The notes: generated from the sequence alone by a model not told the origin. A stretch of 64,000 nt of DNA from Chloroflexota bacterium (GCA_004295045.1 SHND01000003.1:1-64000), one strand, 5' to 3'. Shown: positions 42,832 to 53,041, numbered from the stretch's first letter. Translations and numbers: made by a program.

Positions 42832-44847
42832 TCAGGCGTCAAGCAAACGTTCTTGGTCCTCCGGCTTGCGCCAAAGGTAAATGACCAGTATCACCCCGCC
42901 AAGCGCCAAAATAAAGCCCAGAATTCCTTCCCAAGGGCGGTACCGAAATTGAATGACATGATTGCCGGCGGGCAAGTCAACGCTCAGCAAGCCGCTGGAA
43001 TGAATTGGAGTGCGCGCGCCATCAATCCACGCGCTCCAGCCCGCCCAACTATTTTCTTGGAGCTGCAACAATCCGGGCTGTGTGGTTACGCACTTTACAT
43101 CGAGGTCGCCGCCCGCCCCTCTCGCAGTGCAAGTTGTCGGCTCGGCTGCATCATAGCTAACCTGAGCATACTCGCGCGTCGAATCTCCTTGATAGAGCTT
43201 TGCTCCGGACACGCCTTTGACACGCCCAACCTCCGTCATGGCTGCGGGGGCCCATTTCGTTTCGACCGCAAGAATAGGTTCAAATTCGGGGCGATCTTTC
43301 CAGCCCCATGCAAAAGGATACTTTGTAATCTTGAGATCATTCCCCACCGCCGATTCCAAATACATACCCTCCCCATATGGAAAATTGACCCACTCGACGC
43401 CGGGAGTTTTTAACGCTTGAATCACACGTTCCACAATGGGAAGCGTGCGCTCGGGCCGTAGCCACACCTGATTGGCAGTTTGCACATCAACCAAGCTGAT
43501 CACCAAAGGAATCAACAGTAACCAACTCAAGCGAAAGAAAAAAGGGCGCGCTCCGTTTCCATCATCATCGAGTTGAACGCGCACCTGCGAAGCAAATTTT
43601 TTCTCAAGTCGCTCCACGCCAATCGCCGCGAGTCCCAGAATCGGCAAGATTGCCAAACCTGCAATCACGGGTGAGCTGCGAAGTTGCTTTACCATCCACG
43701 CCAACCCGGATTCGGGAAACATTTGGAGCAAAAATGATCTCGGTTCCAAACTTGCAAAGAAAATCGCCAGAAAGGCAACGAGAAGCAAAAAGATCGTCAC
43801 GCGCATCTCTTTCGCGCCGCGCGCCATGCGCACTCCGACCAACGCCAAGACCATTGGAGTCAAACCGATATAATTCACGTACAATGCCGGATAAGGCAGC
43901 ATCCGCAAAATCTCGGATTTGTAAAAGTCGGGATCGCGCACCACAAAGCTCAACGGAATAAATGCCAATGCTTGAATCCCACTCAAATTTACATCTGCCG
44001 CTTTGGAATACTCAAAGTAGAATCGAATGAAAGGAAGAAATAAAGGCGCTCCGACCAGAGCCGCGACCAGGACGGCGAGACCGTAACGTCTTGCAACCAG
44101 CGCGAGGTCCAGTTTGCCCCACGGCAAGAGAATCAAAGTACATGGTAAAAGCAAGAGCAGCCCAAATTGCATGTAACCCTGTCCGGCAAAGGCAGCAAAT
44201 GCCAACATCAATCCCAAGAGCAATGCCGCATGACGCGATCCGGTCAATGCCACTTGTACAAGTGGGGGAAATACCATCGCGGCAGCTGCCGTGCCAAGCG
44301 CGACTCCGAACCAGCCCATTTGCATGCGCCCTGCAAGATTGCCCGCCGCAACCGCCATCATGGCGCTCCACATTCGCGCGATGGTACCCAAGCCTATGAC
44401 GCGCGCCAACCACCATTGAGCAAACCCCGCCATAAAAAATATTCCGAGCAAAGCAACTTTACTGCCATTGACGACGCCAAAGCCAAGTGTTGTAAAAATC
44501 ACCAACGGATGCAAACTGCTCGGAAACAAATCCGCAAAAGCGGGAGAGCCGCCGTTCAAGCTTCCGTTCCACAAAAAGCACGCGCCGCATTCTCTAAATC
44601 TCGTCCACACATGATGAAATTGCACCGTCATGTTGTAATCCGCGCCCGCCGGATGCACCTGCGGATCCATGTTCAAAAGTGGAAGCGTAAAAAAGAACGC
44701 CCAACCAAAAAGGACAATCAATTCAATAATCGTAACGCGATGCGCGCGGACTGCGGCACGCGCGCGTTCAAGATAGTCACGCGCGATAGACTCGGCAAGC
44801 AACAAGTCCGGGCGCTTTGCCGTTTGAATGCTCTCACTCGTATCCAT
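42832..44847 (-). CDS. YfhO-like membrane protein
   Basis: 671 aa from MDTSESIQTAK, chosen because GGAGG sits five bases upstream; ATGs a few codons earlier exist. About 12 helices follow a soluble N-terminus. An external loop after the first helix has HPAGADYNMT and FLWNGSLNGGSPAFAD. The C-terminal external domain has LQENSWAGWSAWIDG, then LPAGNHVIQFRYRP, then a last helix. This end is characteristic of YfhO-family proteins, which modify teichoic acid or other glycans with sugars from undecaprenyl carriers. Confidence 0.85.
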   Translation of the reverse strand: MDTSESIQTAKRPDLLLAESIARDYLERARAAVRAHRVTIIELIVLFGWAFFFTLPLLNMDPQVHPAGADYNMTVQFHHVWTRFRECGACFLWNGSLNGGSPAFADLFPSSLHPLVIFTTLGFGVVNGSKVALLGIFFMAGFAQWWLARVIGLGTIARMWSAMMAVAAGNLAGRMQMGWFGVALGTAAAAMVFPPLVQVALTGSRHAALLLGLMLAFAAFAGQGYMQFGLLLLLPCTLILLPWGKLDLALVARRYGLAVLVAALVGAPLFLPFIRFYFEYSKAADVNLSGIQALAFIPLSFVVRDPDFYKSEILRMLPYPALYVNYIGLTPMVLALVGVRMARGAKEMRVTIFLLLVAFLAIFFASLEPRSFLLQMFPESGLAWMVKQLRSSPVIAGLAILPILGLAAIGVERLEKKFASQVRVQLDDDGNGARPFFFRLSWLLLIPLVISLVDVQTANQVWLRPERTLPIVERVIQALKTPGVEWVNFPYGEGMYLESAVGNDLKITKYPFAWGWKDRPEFEPILAVETKWAPAAMTEVGRVKGVSGAKLYQGDSTREYAQVSYDAAEPTTCTARGAGGDLDVKCVTTQPGLLQLQENSWAGWSAWIDGARTPIHSSGLLSVDLPAGNHVIQFRYRPWEGILGFILALGGVILVIYLWRKPEDQERLLDA

Positions 44848-44957
44848 AGCCACCTCCATGTGAAACAAAATCATGGACATTTCGTTCTACTCTGGTTACG
44901 CTGCAGTGTCTCGAGCTAGCGATGAGCTACATTTCGGCACGGCTCCCCACGGGTGGG

Positions 44958-47435
44958 CTATTTTATTTCCAATTCGCGTACGTGAATTTTTGCCTCGCCG
45001 GGGGAATCAAGATGTTCGATTTCAATTTTCACACGTTGCACCTCCGCAGGCGGATTTTCAAAATCTATGGTCACTTCGGGGATCGGCGCGTTCGTTCGGT
45101 CCGTCTGTGAATAAACGACGGGCTGGTCCGAATTTGGCGCATAGAGCGAAACCGTAATCGTAAAGGACATTTGCCCAAAAGAGGCGCGCAGTTGCGATAA
45201 CGGACGCGGGGTTGGAAATTCAATGTCGAGAAGCAATGGGTTTGCTTCGCGTCCCCGCGCGAGCGTGTACGAATCGCCGTCAAACATATTTTGCGCGCTG
45301 CCGCTGTCGAACTGCGAGTGTGTCAGCGTGATGTTCTCGCCATTCACCTTGATCACTTCGGTCACAGGTTTTGCGCGCGCTTGTTTTTCCGCTTGAAAAA
45401 TTTCGTCAATATTTTGTACGTACGCCATGCGTACGATTTCAAAGCCGCGTTCGCCATTTGGATAGTCGAGCTGCCAAACAAACTGCGGCTCTTGAAATTT
45501 GCCGCTTGCGCGTGCGGTGTCCAGTTCCTCCGGCGTCATGACAAAGATGGTATTGCGGCTCAACGGCTCTTGATTCTCAATCCACGCGTCAATCGTGCGC
45601 GTCTGAATCAATTTGTCATTCGGCATAAAAAACTCAATAAACTGTTCCGTGCCATTCGCCCAACTGGAGGTCAGGATGATTGGACTTTTGGGCGAATTTT
45701 CGCGGACCTGCTGCAGCACCTGAAAAAGTTGTTTGGCGCCCCACTGCATTCCGTATAAATCGTATTGCTGAAACCACGTCGGTCCATTCACCAACGCATC
45801 ACGCGTCATCCAAATCCCGCCGAACGAAAGCAGCGCCAGCAGCACAACACTAATCACTTGCGGCTGAATCCGTTTGGCAAAGCGTTCCAACAAATATTCC
45901 ATTCCCAAAACTGCGAGCAGCGTAACAGGAATCACGAACGATAACAAGCGCAGAATCAAAACATCCACCAACGCGGCAGCGACCGGCGCGCTCACCAGTG
46001 CAATCAAAAGCACGCGATATTTTGATTCACGAAAGCGCGCAATGCAGACGCCGATTCCCACAACGAGCAGCGGCAATATCCAAAGCGGCAGCAGTCCATA
46101 ATCCTTCATCCGATGCCGCATCAAATCCACCTCGTTCGGCAAGAACCAATACAACGGCGAAATGCCCTGCGCGTAGCGCGCGATGAATCCCGTGACTTTT
46201 TCTGAAATCGGAATATCTCGGACGACATACGAATTGACGGAACGCAAGTGATACCACGATTCATCCGGGTGCGCCAAAACAAAACGTACATAGGGCAGCA
46301 AAACAATCGCAATCAGCGGCGCGGCAAACAACCACCACCGCAAATTTTTCAAATGAAATCGAATATCGGAAATAGCCAAGAGCGCTGCGGTCAACGCCAG
46401 CACCAACTGCGCGGCAGGATAGGAATAAAACATCGCCGCCGCTGACAGCACGATGGCAAACACATAGCGCGGTGAACGGTAGCGATAGAGTAGATAACAA
46501 AAAATAAAAATTGCGTACAACGCGGTCGCGGTGACCGTATCAAACGCCGTGCGCGAATGCAAAAACCACGTGGGCGTAATCGCCAAAAAAAGGATGGCGC
46601 TCCACCAATAGCGCGCATTGAAAAATTTCTTGAGCGTAAGCGCGACGGCAATTGCGCCAAAAACTGTGAGTAATGCCGAAGCCGCGCGCGCCACCGTAAT
46701 TGAAACTCCAAAAAATTCAAGCGCCGCCGCCTGCAAATAAACAGAGATCAAAGGATTCACAACAAAAAAGAAATCAAAGTACAAGGGAAACCAACCGAGC
46801 TTGGGGTCGTGAAAGCCATTTTGCAGCAGATTGCGCGCAAGCGTCACCACCACCGCTTCGTCGCCGAGAAAACTGATCGGGAATTCATCGAGTTTGTAAA
46901 AACGTGTGAAGGCGTACACCAGCAGCGAGATGCCAAACATCACCCACGCCAAAGTCTCAATTCCCGCAAAAGATCGTAACACCGCGCGGGGTTCAAGATG
47001 TTCTGTAGAATCCGAAGGATCGCGCTGCCACCATTCGCGCGGGAGCGCAACGGAAAATTTGACCGACTCGTATCTGCCAATGTCACGCGCCTGCGCGCTG
47101 TAGCGATTTGCCTCGCGCGCCAACGCCAAGTGTGCTGTACTCCACAACACTTGCGCGCCATTTTCATTCGCGGGCACTGTCGCGACATTTGCTGCCAGCG
47201 CGTTTGCCTCGAGCGGAGCCGCCCCTTGAGAGTTCGAACGTTGTCCCCCAATTTGTTCCGGCTCGCGCCTCAACCCCACGACCACCAAAAAGACGCCAAC
47301 GCTCAAACCTCCCAAAAATGCAACGCACAGGAGGAGCCAAGCCATTTCCTCGCTAATAAACAAGCGGCTGACGATCAATCCGATCATCAGCCCAACACCG
47401 AGCAACGCGAGCGCGCCAAAATTTCGACGATTCAT
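44958..47435 (-). CDS. GT39-like membrane protein with C-terminal galactose-binding-like domain
   Basis: 825 aa from MNRRNFGAL; an in-frame TTG two codons earlier is possible. Two short N-terminal helices, a soluble stretch, then the GT39/ArnT-type bundle with the acidic motif SFLGDEAVVV (about residue 190) and FHSRTAFDTV in a later loop. The last 140 residues look like an F5/8 type C (discoidin-like) beta-sandwich: NMFDGDSYTLARG, LLLDIEFPTPRPL, and a final strand pair. That domain would sit outside and could hold the acceptor glycan. Next gene upstream is another GT39 protein, 26 bp away. Confidence 0.85.
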   Translation of the reverse strand: MNRRNFGALALLGVGLMIGLIVSRLFISEEMAWLLLCVAFLGGLSVGVFLVVVGLRREPEQIGGQRSNSQGAAPLEANALAANVATVPANENGAQVLWSTAHLALAREANRYSAQARDIGRYESVKFSVALPREWWQRDPSDSTEHLEPRAVLRSFAGIETLAWVMFGISLLVYAFTRFYKLDEFPISFLGDEAVVVTLARNLLQNGFHDPKLGWFPLYFDFFFVVNPLISVYLQAAALEFFGVSITVARAASALLTVFGAIAVALTLKKFFNARYWWSAILFLAITPTWFLHSRTAFDTVTATALYAIFIFCYLLYRYRSPRYVFAIVLSAAAMFYSYPAAQLVLALTAALLAISDIRFHLKNLRWWLFAAPLIAIVLLPYVRFVLAHPDESWYHLRSVNSYVVRDIPISEKVTGFIARYAQGISPLYWFLPNEVDLMRHRMKDYGLLPLWILPLLVVGIGVCIARFRESKYRVLLIALVSAPVAAALVDVLILRLLSFVIPVTLLAVLGMEYLLERFAKRIQPQVISVVLLALLSFGGIWMTRDALVNGPTWFQQYDLYGMQWGAKQLFQVLQQVRENSPKSPIILTSSWANGTEQFIEFFMPNDKLIQTRTIDAWIENQEPLSRNTIFVMTPEELDTARASGKFQEPQFVWQLDYPNGERGFEIVRMAYVQNIDEIFQAEKQARAKPVTEVIKVNGENITLTHSQFDSGSAQNMFDGDSYTLARGREANPLLLDIEFPTPRPLSQLRASFGQMSFTITVSLYAPNSDQPVVYSQTDRTNAPIPEVTIDFENPPAEVQRVKIEIEHLDSPGEAKIHVRELEIK

Positions 47436-47461
47436 TTCCAAATTTGCGGACGATTATAGCA

Positions 47462-49474
47462 TCACTCGCGCGCGGGCGCGTAAAAGACGACATAGTCGCG
47501 TCCGGGCGTCCGAGATCTGATGTGCTTGGTGACACCATTTGGATAAAGCGCCTGCAACAGGCGCAGATTTTCTGTATCTTGATTCTTGAGCGCGTAAATT
47601 TTGGGAGCGGGGTCTTGTGCTTGTTGGCGCAGCATCTCTGCTTTTTCAACAAGATGCGGGCGAAAATCAAAATTGCCGAGATGAATTCCCACCGCGCGAT
47701 AATCCACCCAATGCGGCGCTGACACAATGTACAAATCTTTCCAATCGTTGCGCGCCAACGCAAATTCGCGCAAAGTTTCGGCAATCTCTGTCGAATTCCA
47801 CGCCGCGCGCCGATATTGCTCGTCGTAGCGTTGAAAATACAAATTGTAATTGACGACGACGACAAGCAAGAGAACGACGCCAACAACCAGATCACCCAGC
47901 GTGCGCGAACCAACGCGCGCGAATTGCTTTTGCAAAATCACGAGGGGAAGCGCCGCAAAAATCATTACAAAAGGCGCAACGCCGCCTGCGCGCACGACGC
48001 TTGGATTTTCTTGCGGAAACGCGAGCGCAAGAGTGGAAGGCAACAGCAAAATAAATAGTGCAGCAAACATCAGCGCAAACGGATACTCGCGATAACGCAG
48101 TAAACGATACGCGCCGTAGGCAACGCCAATCAAAAAACACGCGCCGAGAATCCAATCTACGACCGGGACGTTGGGCAGCGCATTCACCCACACTTCGTCC
48201 CCGCGCAAGTTGAACATTTGAAACGCGCGCAGATTGTTATTTGCAAAGATCATCAGCGGGTCGCCCGTCACAGGTTCCTCCAACGACGTCAAACGCGTTG
48301 CCATGCGATACGCAAACATTTGCGGATGCGCGCTGATGTAGCCGAGAAGAGGGACAAACACCAACAGCGCCGCGCCGAACAATAACGCGCTGTTGATCAC
48401 AAATTCAGGCAGGCGCGCCGAATCCACATTCAGATTCAGCAGCAGCCACAACGCGAGCCACACCACGACAAGCAAGATGACCACGCGAAACGGACTGTAG
48501 CCATTCAGCCCGATGCCGAGCATCAAACCCGCTAACAAAAAATCATTGCGCGACTGACGCCGCAATGCGCGCACGAGAAAATAGCATGTCCATGCCACAA
48601 ACAATGGCGAAAGCGGATAACGCAGCCCGATCCGCGCAAGCGCCAACGGAAAGAGGCTCGCCGCGAAAAAGAATGCTGCCACCAGACCAACATTGTCGTC
48701 GAACAATTCGCGCGCCAGCAGAAATACTGCGGGGATTGTCAATACGCCCGCGCACGCGCCGACAATTTTCAGCGCGATCATATCGAGCGGCGCAATGCTC
48801 AACGCGATTACCAACGCGTTCAAATAAAATTGCAGCGGTTCGCGTCCGGTGTTGCGCTCAAAAAAGATCGAGTACTTGCCGTGCAAAATATCGTACGTAT
48901 CAAGAATCTTTTCGGCGTGATCACTCGTCATTTCTGCGGGAATGGCGTCAAGCCGAAAAAAATAAAAGAACGCGCCGAGCAAGATAATGCCAAGCAGCGC
49001 CAGCAGCACCCAACGCGATTGATGAGCAATGGCGGAAAGTGTCTGCGCAATCGAAACGCGCGGCGAACTCTCCCAAAACGCGATGAGAAAAAGCGCCAGC
49101 GCGGTCAACCACGCCAGTGTCCCGACAAGCGTGAATGTGTTGGCGCGCGATTCGAAAAAGGCGATCAACGCGAAAACAAAAGCAGGAAAGAGAAAAAATT
49201 TGCGCGCGGGGTGAGCATGAGCGCGCTCTGGAATTTCGCGCAGGGGTTCGCGAATCTCGACGCGTAATGTATTTTCATCGCGCAGCCACGCGGCGACGAG
49301 CAAAGCAAACGCGCAAACATAGACCAGCGCGGCGCCAAGCGATTGTCCGGATTCATAGATGGCATGCTGGGCGACAAAAGCGAGGATCAGTCCGGCGGTG
49401 AAAAGCGCAATCGAAATCCATGCGCGACGATTTATATCCGTGAGGCGAACACGGAAACGAACCGATGTGGACAT
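47462..49474 (-). CDS. GT39-like membrane glycosyltransferase
   Basis: 670 aa. Several N-terminal helices, then the GT-C loop with EMTSDHAEKILD (acidic Asp followed by His instead of Glu) and REPLQFYLNALVIAL. The 'ALARIGLRYPLSPLF' block marks the second conserved loop. A short C-terminal soluble part contains 'HWVDYRAVGIHLGNF'. It belongs to the dolichyl-phosphate-mannose mannosyltransferase-like clan; donor and acceptor unknown. It is close to the next gene and likely co-transcribed with it. Confidence 0.83.
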   Translation of the reverse strand: MSTSVRFRVRLTDINRRAWISIALFTAGLILAFVAQHAIYESGQSLGAALVYVCAFALLVAAWLRDENTLRVEIREPLREIPERAHAHPARKFFLFPAFVFALIAFFESRANTFTLVGTLAWLTALALFLIAFWESSPRVSIAQTLSAIAHQSRWVLLALLGIILLGAFFYFFRLDAIPAEMTSDHAEKILDTYDILHGKYSIFFERNTGREPLQFYLNALVIALSIAPLDMIALKIVGACAGVLTIPAVFLLARELFDDNVGLVAAFFFAASLFPLALARIGLRYPLSPLFVAWTCYFLVRALRRQSRNDFLLAGLMLGIGLNGYSPFRVVILLVVVWLALWLLLNLNVDSARLPEFVINSALLFGAALLVFVPLLGYISAHPQMFAYRMATRLTSLEEPVTGDPLMIFANNNLRAFQMFNLRGDEVWVNALPNVPVVDWILGACFLIGVAYGAYRLLRYREYPFALMFAALFILLLPSTLALAFPQENPSVVRAGGVAPFVMIFAALPLVILQKQFARVGSRTLGDLVVGVVLLLVVVVNYNLYFQRYDEQYRRAAWNSTEIAETLREFALARNDWKDLYIVSAPHWVDYRAVGIHLGNFDFRPHLVEKAEMLRQQAQDPAPKIYALKNQDTENLRLLQALYPNGVTKHIRSRTPGRDYVVFYAPARE

Positions 49475-49526
49475 TCAAACGGTGTCAAGGACAAAATTGC
49501 GGCAAGGACGATTCACGCCATCTGCC

Positions 49527-50369
49527 CTACGGCTTGCGGAGCAATAAAGCATTGATCATAAAAGATTTGTTCTCGCTCAAATTTTCATTAAAGCTATCAA
49601 TCCAATTGAAAAGATTCAAACCGACGCGCACAGGATTAAGTCCATTCGCTTGAGCTTGTTCACCACCAAAGCGGTCTGCCGCGGCGCGCATATTTTGGGG
49701 CAGCATTCCGTTTTCAAATAATGGCTTGCCCAAACCATACACCAAATTGTGCGCAAAGGGAAAACAATAATGCAAGATAGGATAAAAGGCGCGGATTTCA
49801 AAGCCCGCACGCGTCACCAGCGCTTTGATTTGTTCCGGGTAATACAACCGTTCGTGATTCGCCCAAATGCCCGCGAAGGTGCCGTTTTGAATGTGCGTGT
49901 GAAAGACGCCCTCAAGTGTTTTGTTGATCGGGTCCCACCAAAACGGATAATTGTGATTCGGGACTGTTAGAAATAACAACCCGTTCGGTTTCAACACCCG
50001 CTTGATTTCTTGCAGCCCGCCCCAATCATCCGGCAAATGCTCCAACACCTCGCTAAAAATAATCTTGTCGAAGGTTGCGTCGGCAAACGGCAGCGGATCA
50101 ATGTAACTGCGCGCAACGCTCGCGCCTTTGGCGCGATTTTGATTCAGCGCGATTTCCAGATGTTCCAAATCCAAATCCACGCCGGTTAATTTGCAAGGCG
50201 CGAGTTCCGTTACATATTTCATAAAAAAGCCGCGCCCGCAACCTGCGTCCAAGACGCGGTCAGTCGGTCGAATGTCCAGCGCTTGAAACATCAAACGGAC
50301 GCGGCGCTTGAAAGCCATGTCCGCCTCATTCTGCAACAGGCGCGTCAGCCGCGCTTGGTCAACGCTCAT
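49527..50369 (-). CDS. SAM-dependent methyltransferase (class I)
   Basis: 280 aa. Motif I VLDAGCGRGFFMKY (about residue 40), acidic loop GVDLDLEHLE, then FDKIIFSEVLEHLPDD and LKPNGLLFLTVPNHNYPF: a complete Methyltransf_11/25-type core. The C-terminal third has an aromatic-rich region (HYCFPFAHNLVYGLGKP). It overlaps the glycosyltransferase start by 4 bp, so it probably methylates a sugar or lipid carrier of the same glycan. Confidence 0.92.
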   Translation of the reverse strand: MSVDQARLTRLLQNEADMAFKRRVRLMFQALDIRPTDRVLDAGCGRGFFMKYVTELAPCKLTGVDLDLEHLEIALNQNRAKGASVARSYIDPLPFADATFDKIIFSEVLEHLPDDWGGLQEIKRVLKPNGLLFLTVPNHNYPFWWDPINKTLEGVFHTHIQNGTFAGIWANHERLYYPEQIKALVTRAGFEIRAFYPILHYCFPFAHNLVYGLGKPLFENGMLPQNMRAAADRFGGEQAQANGLNPVRVGLNLFNWIDSFNENLSENKSFMINALLLRKP

Positions 50370-51505
50370 TTTCGCACCAACGATTCGAACAGCGCCTCAT
50401 ACTCGTCCAACGCGCGTTCAGTATTAAAGACTTGACGAATCTGCGCGCGAGGTTTTAGGTATTGCGCGCGGTTCTCCAACACCTCAACCAAGCCCTGCGC
50501 CAACGCCACCGAATCGCGCGGCGTCACAAGTTTTCCCATTCCTGTCACACGCACGACTTCGCGCGCCCCTGGAATATTTGTGGCGACCACCGGCGTCCCC
50601 GACAAGATCGCTTCGATTTGCACGCTCGGGAAACAATCCGTGCGCGACGGCAGGGCAAATACATCGCACATCGCGTAAAAATTGGCAAGCTGCTGTGGGT
50701 CACGAATCAAGCCGAGCGTGACAATGCTTTCACGTTCTTGCTCGACGAGATGCTTCCATTTTTCAAAAAAATGTTCGTACACCACGTGAATCTCTCCGGC
50801 GTACACGAATTTCACATTTGGAATTTTCGCGCGCACGAGCGGAATCGCCTGTAACAAATAGTCGAAACCCTTTTCTTCGACAAAGCGTCCGGCAAAGCCG
50901 ACTAACTTGTTTTGCGTCAGACCCAATTCGGCGCGCCACTGCGCGACCTGCTGCAAATTTGGTTCGGGAATTTCAACGGGCGGATAAATGCATTCCAGTT
51001 TGGAGCGGAACGGCGCAAGGAATTTGCTATTGTCCGCGTAATCGCAGCTATGCACGGTGATGCGCGCGGCTTCACGTTCGCCTTGCGTCATCAGCGCGGT
51101 GGTCACGCGTTCGATGAATTGATCGCGCGGATTGTTCGGCATCACCAAATCGCCGTGATGCGTAATGACGGTGGGCTTGCCATGCATCAGCCCGATGCGC
51201 GTAACGAGATTAGTTTCAAGCATCGGCGTGTGAACTTGAAGCACATCATTCTCTTTGGCGAAGCGATTTACCGCGCCGATAAAGCCCGGCATGATCACGC
51301 CGCGACTGAGCCGCGTCAATGTCGGCAAACGCACAATGCGAACGCCGTTGAAAATTTCATCACGTTTTAGTTGAGGTTCAAATTGAGAAGTGAGAACCGT
51401 TACTTGATGTCCGCGCTGTGCCATTCCTTCAGCGAGGCGTTTGGCATAGGCGGTCAAACCTGTCCAATGGGGATAGTAATAGGTCAACGTCGCAAGCAGC
51501 TTCAA
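50366..51505 (-). CDS. Family 4 glycosyltransferase
   Basis: 379 aa GT-B fold. The N-terminal domain begins LATLTYYYPHWTGLTAYAKRLAEG, followed by HTPMLETN and THHGDLVMP. The C-terminal donor-binding domain has VGFAGRFVEEKGFDYL, then SRTDCFPSVQIEAILSGTPVVAT, the GT4 EX7E region with Asp at the first acidic position. It transfers a sugar from a nucleotide donor in the cytoplasm, probably to the lipid precursor that the adjoining membrane enzymes use. It is 3 bp from the flippase-like gene and overlaps the methyltransferase. Confidence 0.94.
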   Translation of the reverse strand: MKLLATLTYYYPHWTGLTAYAKRLAEGMAQRGHQVTVLTSQFEPQLKRDEIFNGVRIVRLPTLTRLSRGVIMPGFIGAVNRFAKENDVLQVHTPMLETNLVTRIGLMHGKPTVITHHGDLVMPNNPRDQFIERVTTALMTQGEREAARITVHSCDYADNSKFLAPFRSKLECIYPPVEIPEPNLQQVAQWRAELGLTQNKLVGFAGRFVEEKGFDYLLQAIPLVRAKIPNVKFVYAGEIHVVYEHFFEKWKHLVEQERESIVTLGLIRDPQQLANFYAMCDVFALPSRTDCFPSVQIEAILSGTPVVATNIPGAREVVRVTGMGKLVTPRDSVALAQGLVEVLENRAQYLKPRAQIRQVFNTERALDEYEALFESLVRK

Positions 51506-51508
51506 ATC

Positions 51509-52630
51509 CTATTCTCCGGAATGCGGTTTGCTTTCTTCCACATCATCTTCTTGAACTTGCGCTGTCGCGTCGGATGTCGCGCCGTCGCCGTTTGACGACG
51601 CGTGCGGTGGCACTGCTTGATCGTCAAGCGCCTCCAAGTCTGCTTCGCGGTTGCGCGCGCTAATGTCTTGAATTTTGGCAAGGTCAATTCCCTCGCGCCA
51701 AATTGAAACAACGCCCAAGCCCATCAACATCAAGTAGGTCATGCCGTGCAGCACAAACGCAAACGCCAACGCTTGATTGGGGTCCACACCATACAGTTTC
51801 AAAACGCTCACCGCAATCAAATGAAAGACGCCCAACTGCCCCGGCGAAGGCGCAACCGTCACGGCAAGCGCGGCAGCCACCTGGACCAATATGCCTGCGG
51901 TGAACGGCAAATGGATGCCCAAAGAAATCATCGTGAGCCATGCCAGGAGCGCGACCACCAGCCAAATTTCAAGCGACCACAAAATCGCTTTGATTAAAGG
52001 ACGCGGCGAACGAATCACCGAAAAGCCGTCAATCAATAATTCAATAAAGCGCCACAAGCCCTCGCGATTCAAAAATTTAAAAGGCGACGCGAGTTTTCGC
52101 AAAAACGCGACGCCGCGTTCACGCTGCAAAGAAAGAATCGCCAACGCGACCAAAACGATTACCCCAATCGCGCCCAACAACAAACCGCTTTTCACCCATT
52201 CCGACGGCAAATTGGGAATAAAGGGCAAAAGCAAAAACATGAACAAGACAACGGTCAAGCCATCCAACGCGCGTTCCACCACCAGCGTCGAGATGGAACG
52301 GGCGACAGGAATTTTTTCAATCGTTCCCAACAAATACGCGCGCGCCAAATCGCCGAGCCGCGCGGGGGTGATATTGCTCAAAAAATATCCAACATTCAAT
52401 GCATGAAAAGTGTGCATCCAACCCGGCTTGTACGGATCAAACAAGACTTGCCATCGAAAGACCCGCCCGAAATAACTGATCATGAAAACCAGTATCAGGA
52501 CGGGCATCCAGAGCCAATTCATGTTCAGAAACGATACCGCAAGTTTATCAAGTTGGATCCCCTGAAATGCAAAGTACAAACAGATGATTGTGACACCCAG
52601 TCCAATCCAAAAACGTTTTGATTTCAACAT
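51509..52630 (-). CDS. LPG-synthase-TM / UPF0104 flippase-like membrane protein
   Basis: 373 aa with about eight helices. Family motifs: 'YFGRVFRWQVLFDP', 'GYFLSNITPARLGDLARAYLL' and 'STLVVERALDGLTVVL' in the first half, and VAPSPGQLGVFHLIAVSVL in the second; these define PF03706 (AglD/MprF-TM type). The last 60 residues are an acidic cytoplasmic tail (QVQEDDVEESKPHSGE). Such proteins are linked with moving lipid-linked sugars or lipids across the membrane. It is first in a three-gene unit with GT4 and methyltransferase. Confidence 0.9.
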   Translation of the reverse strand: MLKSKRFWIGLGVTIICLYFAFQGIQLDKLAVSFLNMNWLWMPVLILVFMISYFGRVFRWQVLFDPYKPGWMHTFHALNVGYFLSNITPARLGDLARAYLLGTIEKIPVARSISTLVVERALDGLTVVLFMFLLLPFIPNLPSEWVKSGLLLGAIGVIVLVALAILSLQRERGVAFLRKLASPFKFLNREGLWRFIELLIDGFSVIRSPRPLIKAILWSLEIWLVVALLAWLTMISLGIHLPFTAGILVQVAAALAVTVAPSPGQLGVFHLIAVSVLKLYGVDPNQALAFAFVLHGMTYLMLMGLGVVSIWREGIDLAKIQDISARNREADLEALDDQAVPPHASSNGDGATSDATAQVQEDDVEESKPHSGE

Positions 52631-52679
52631 AGTCTGTATAATGCGATTGTTTCGCGACTTCCTTTCGCTTGGCGCTGCC

Positions 52680-52709
52680 TTGACACCGTCCGCGCAACGT
52701 CGCTATTAT
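52680..52709 (+). promoter_or_regulatory. Promoter of the YkgJ-like gene with palindromic operator
   Basis: Perfect -35 TTGACA (52680-52685), 18-bp spacer, -10 TATTAT (52704-52709). A perfect 16-bp palindrome CGCTATTATAATAGCG (52701-52716) covers the -10 and predicted start site. It looks like an operator. Confidence 0.7.
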
Positions 52710-52741
52710 AATAGCGATGCGCGGATTAAAAAAACCTTGCC

Positions 52742-53041
52742 ATGAAAAAAAGAGCAAACCGACCCAAACTTGAAGCGATAGAATGTCGCGTCGGCTGCGG
52801 CGCGTGCTGCATCGCACCCTCCATTTCTTCGCCGATTCCCGGCATGCCGAATGGAAAACCTGCGGGCGTGCGCTGTGTGCAATTAACTGACGACAATCGC
52901 TGCGCGCTCTTTGGCAAACCCGAACGCCCGGAAGTGTGTGTGCGTTTGCGCCCAACCCAAGAGATGTGCAAAAGCAATGCGGAGGAAGCGTTGGCGTGGC
53001 TCGCCTGGTTGGAGGTCGAAACGAGCTTGAGCGATTACTGA
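52742..53041 (+). CDS. YkgJ-family cysteine cluster protein
   Basis: 99 aa. Cysteines CRVGCGACC near the N-terminus, then C in GVRCVQL, DNRCALFG, PEVCVRL and EMCKSN form the zinc/iron-chelating CxxCxxCC-type cluster of PF03692 (YkgJ). The exact job of small members is unknown; metal binding is likely. It stands alone with its own promoter and a palindromic operator-like site. Confidence 0.85.
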   Translation: MKKRANRPKLEAIECRVGCGACCIAPSISSPIPGMPNGKPAGVRCVQLTDDNRCALFGKPERPEVCVRLRPTQEMCKSNAEEALAWLAWLEVETSLSDY

